A stretch of 6,849 bases of DNA from an uncultured Verrucomicrobiota bacterium (GTDB lineage: Bacteria; Verrucomicrobiota; Kiritimatiellia; RFP12; UBA1067): positions 1-6,849 of the forward strand of contig CALZAJ010000086.1 of assembly GCA_945613785.1 (NCBI GenBank). The letters run 5' to 3'. Under the pieces are notes generated by a model. It saw nothing but the letters and a program-made list of their open reading frames with translations. It was not told the DNA's origin and searched no databases. The position numbers and the translations under genes were made by a program. Below are positions 6,265 to 6,849 of this stretch, piece after piece. Within the stretch, counting starts at the first letter, position 1; each line of letters starts with the position of its first letter.

Positions 6265-6849
6265 TTAGTGGCGGAAGGAGCGCTGGCCGGTGAAGACCAT
6301 CGCGATGCCTGCGTCGTTCGCGCAGTCGATCACGTCCCAGTCGCGGATCGCGCCACCGGGCTGGACGACCGAGGTGATGCCTTCGCGCAGGCCGACCTCG
6401 AGACCGTCGCGGAACGGGAAGAACGCATCGGAGACCATCGCGCAGCCCGGCAGGCCGCCCTTCTCCGCCTTCGTCTGCTCCATGATCTCGGCCTGCTTCT
6501 TCGCGCCGTCCTCTTCGCCGAAGACGAGACGGAGGTCGTTGAAGGGCTTCTGGTACTTCTCCCACGCGATCCAGTCGGCGTGCTTGGTGTACGCCTTGTC
6601 ACGCGCGATCTCGGCGACGCCGACGCGGTCCTGTTCGCCCGTACCGATGCCGACCGTGACGCCGTCCTTCACGTAGAGGACGGAGTTGGAGGTGACGCCG
6701 GCCTCGACGAGCCAGCCGAACACGAGGTCCTCGTATTCCTTGGCGGTCGGAAGGCGGTTGATCTTGTATTCCTTGAAGCTGACCTCGCCCGTCTCCTTGT
6801 TGGTGATCTTGCGGTTGCAGTACGCGGGCATGAAGTCCTCGGGCTTGCG
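6265..6849 (-). CDS. purH: AICAR transformylase (PurH), C-terminal part; 5' end beyond window
   Basis: This is the C-terminal 194 residues of phosphoribosylaminoimidazolecarboxamide formyltransferase, the cytoplasmic enzyme that formylates AICAR with 10-formyl-THF in the penultimate step of IMP synthesis. The visible frame is open to the window edge, so the start lies outside. A Met at 6829-6831 is internal, because the same frame continues upstream as RKPEDF. Diagnostic motifs are SDAFFPFRDG (Asp codon at 6427-6429, matching the active-site Asp of the ATIC family), VQPGGAIRDWDVID, and the C-terminal AMVFTGQRSFRH ending in TAA. The stretch GVTSNSVLYVKDGVTVGIG corresponds to the usual VKSN-type motif, with Thr in place of Lys. 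The PAYCNRKITNKETG segment and these substitutions recall, from memory, the stand-alone formyltransferase of Desulfovibrio-like bacteria. Whether an IMP cyclohydrolase domain is fused at the N-terminus cannot be seen. It precedes the envelope operon by 38 bases and is probably functionally unrelated to it. Confidence 0.93.
   Translation of the reverse strand, partial: RKPEDFMPAYCNRKITNKETGEVSFKEYKINRLPTAKEYEDLVFGWLVEAGVTSNSVLYVKDGVTVGIGTGEQDRVGVAEIARDKAYTKHADWIAWEKYQKPFNDLRLVFGEEDGAKKQAEIMEQTKAEKGGLPGCAMVSDAFFPFRDGLEVGLREGITSVVQPGGAIRDWDVIDCANDAGIAMVFTGQRSFRH

Overview
This is a GC-rich, gene-dense bacterial window in which every supported gene lies on the minus strand, so transcription runs from high to low coordinates. 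The TolQ/ExbB, TolR/ExbD and MMPL-type proteins point to a Gram-negative, diderm organism. Several starts have good Shine-Dalgarno sequences. From memory, the purine enzyme at the right end resembles the AICAR formyltransferases of Desulfovibrio-like and related bacteria. A GC-rich member of the PVC group (Kiritimatiellota or Lentisphaerota type) or a deltaproteobacterial relative fits, but I cannot place it with confidence from this window.

Layout from right (upstream) to left (downstream). (1) 6849-6265 is the C-terminal 194 residues of an AICAR transformylase (PurH), cut by the window edge. (2) A 38-base gap follows, with no terminator that I can see. (3) A tightly packed five-gene block comes next: a short ExbB/TolQ-type channel protein (6226-5738); an ExbD/TolR-type protein (5754-5332); a 645-residue TPR protein with a probable export signal (5335-3398); a 547-residue von Willebrand A (vWA) protein with an N-terminal membrane anchor (3401-1758); and an MMPL/RND-type exporter (1754 to beyond position 1). 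The first four genes overlap one another by 17, 4 and 4 bases. The exporter begins 3 bases after the vWA stop at a TTG codon, with a GAGGT Shine-Dalgarno overlapping that stop. The exporter is easy to miss because it has no ATG near its start and no stop inside the window.

The most notable observation is that the membrane anchor of the vWA protein carries the Ser-x-x-x-His motif of TonB, at almost the same residue numbers as in E. coli TonB (S17/H21 here, S16/H20 there). A long Pro/Ala/Glu-rich periplasmic linker follows, but the C-terminal module is a vWA domain with an intact metal-binding (MIDAS) motif instead of a TonB C-terminal domain. Directly upstream lie ExbB- and ExbD-type proteins, the partners that drive TonB by the proton gradient. 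I infer a proton-motive-force-driven envelope machine: ExbB/ExbD would energise a TonB-like vWA transducer, the TPR protein would act as a periplasmic scaffold, and the MMPL exporter would move a lipid or other hydrophobic cargo. The family assignments are well supported by sequence. The joint function is inference.

The very long plus-strand open frames across this region are judged to be antisense shadows caused by base composition and codon use. No RNA genes, mobile elements, CRISPR arrays or convincing terminators were seen.
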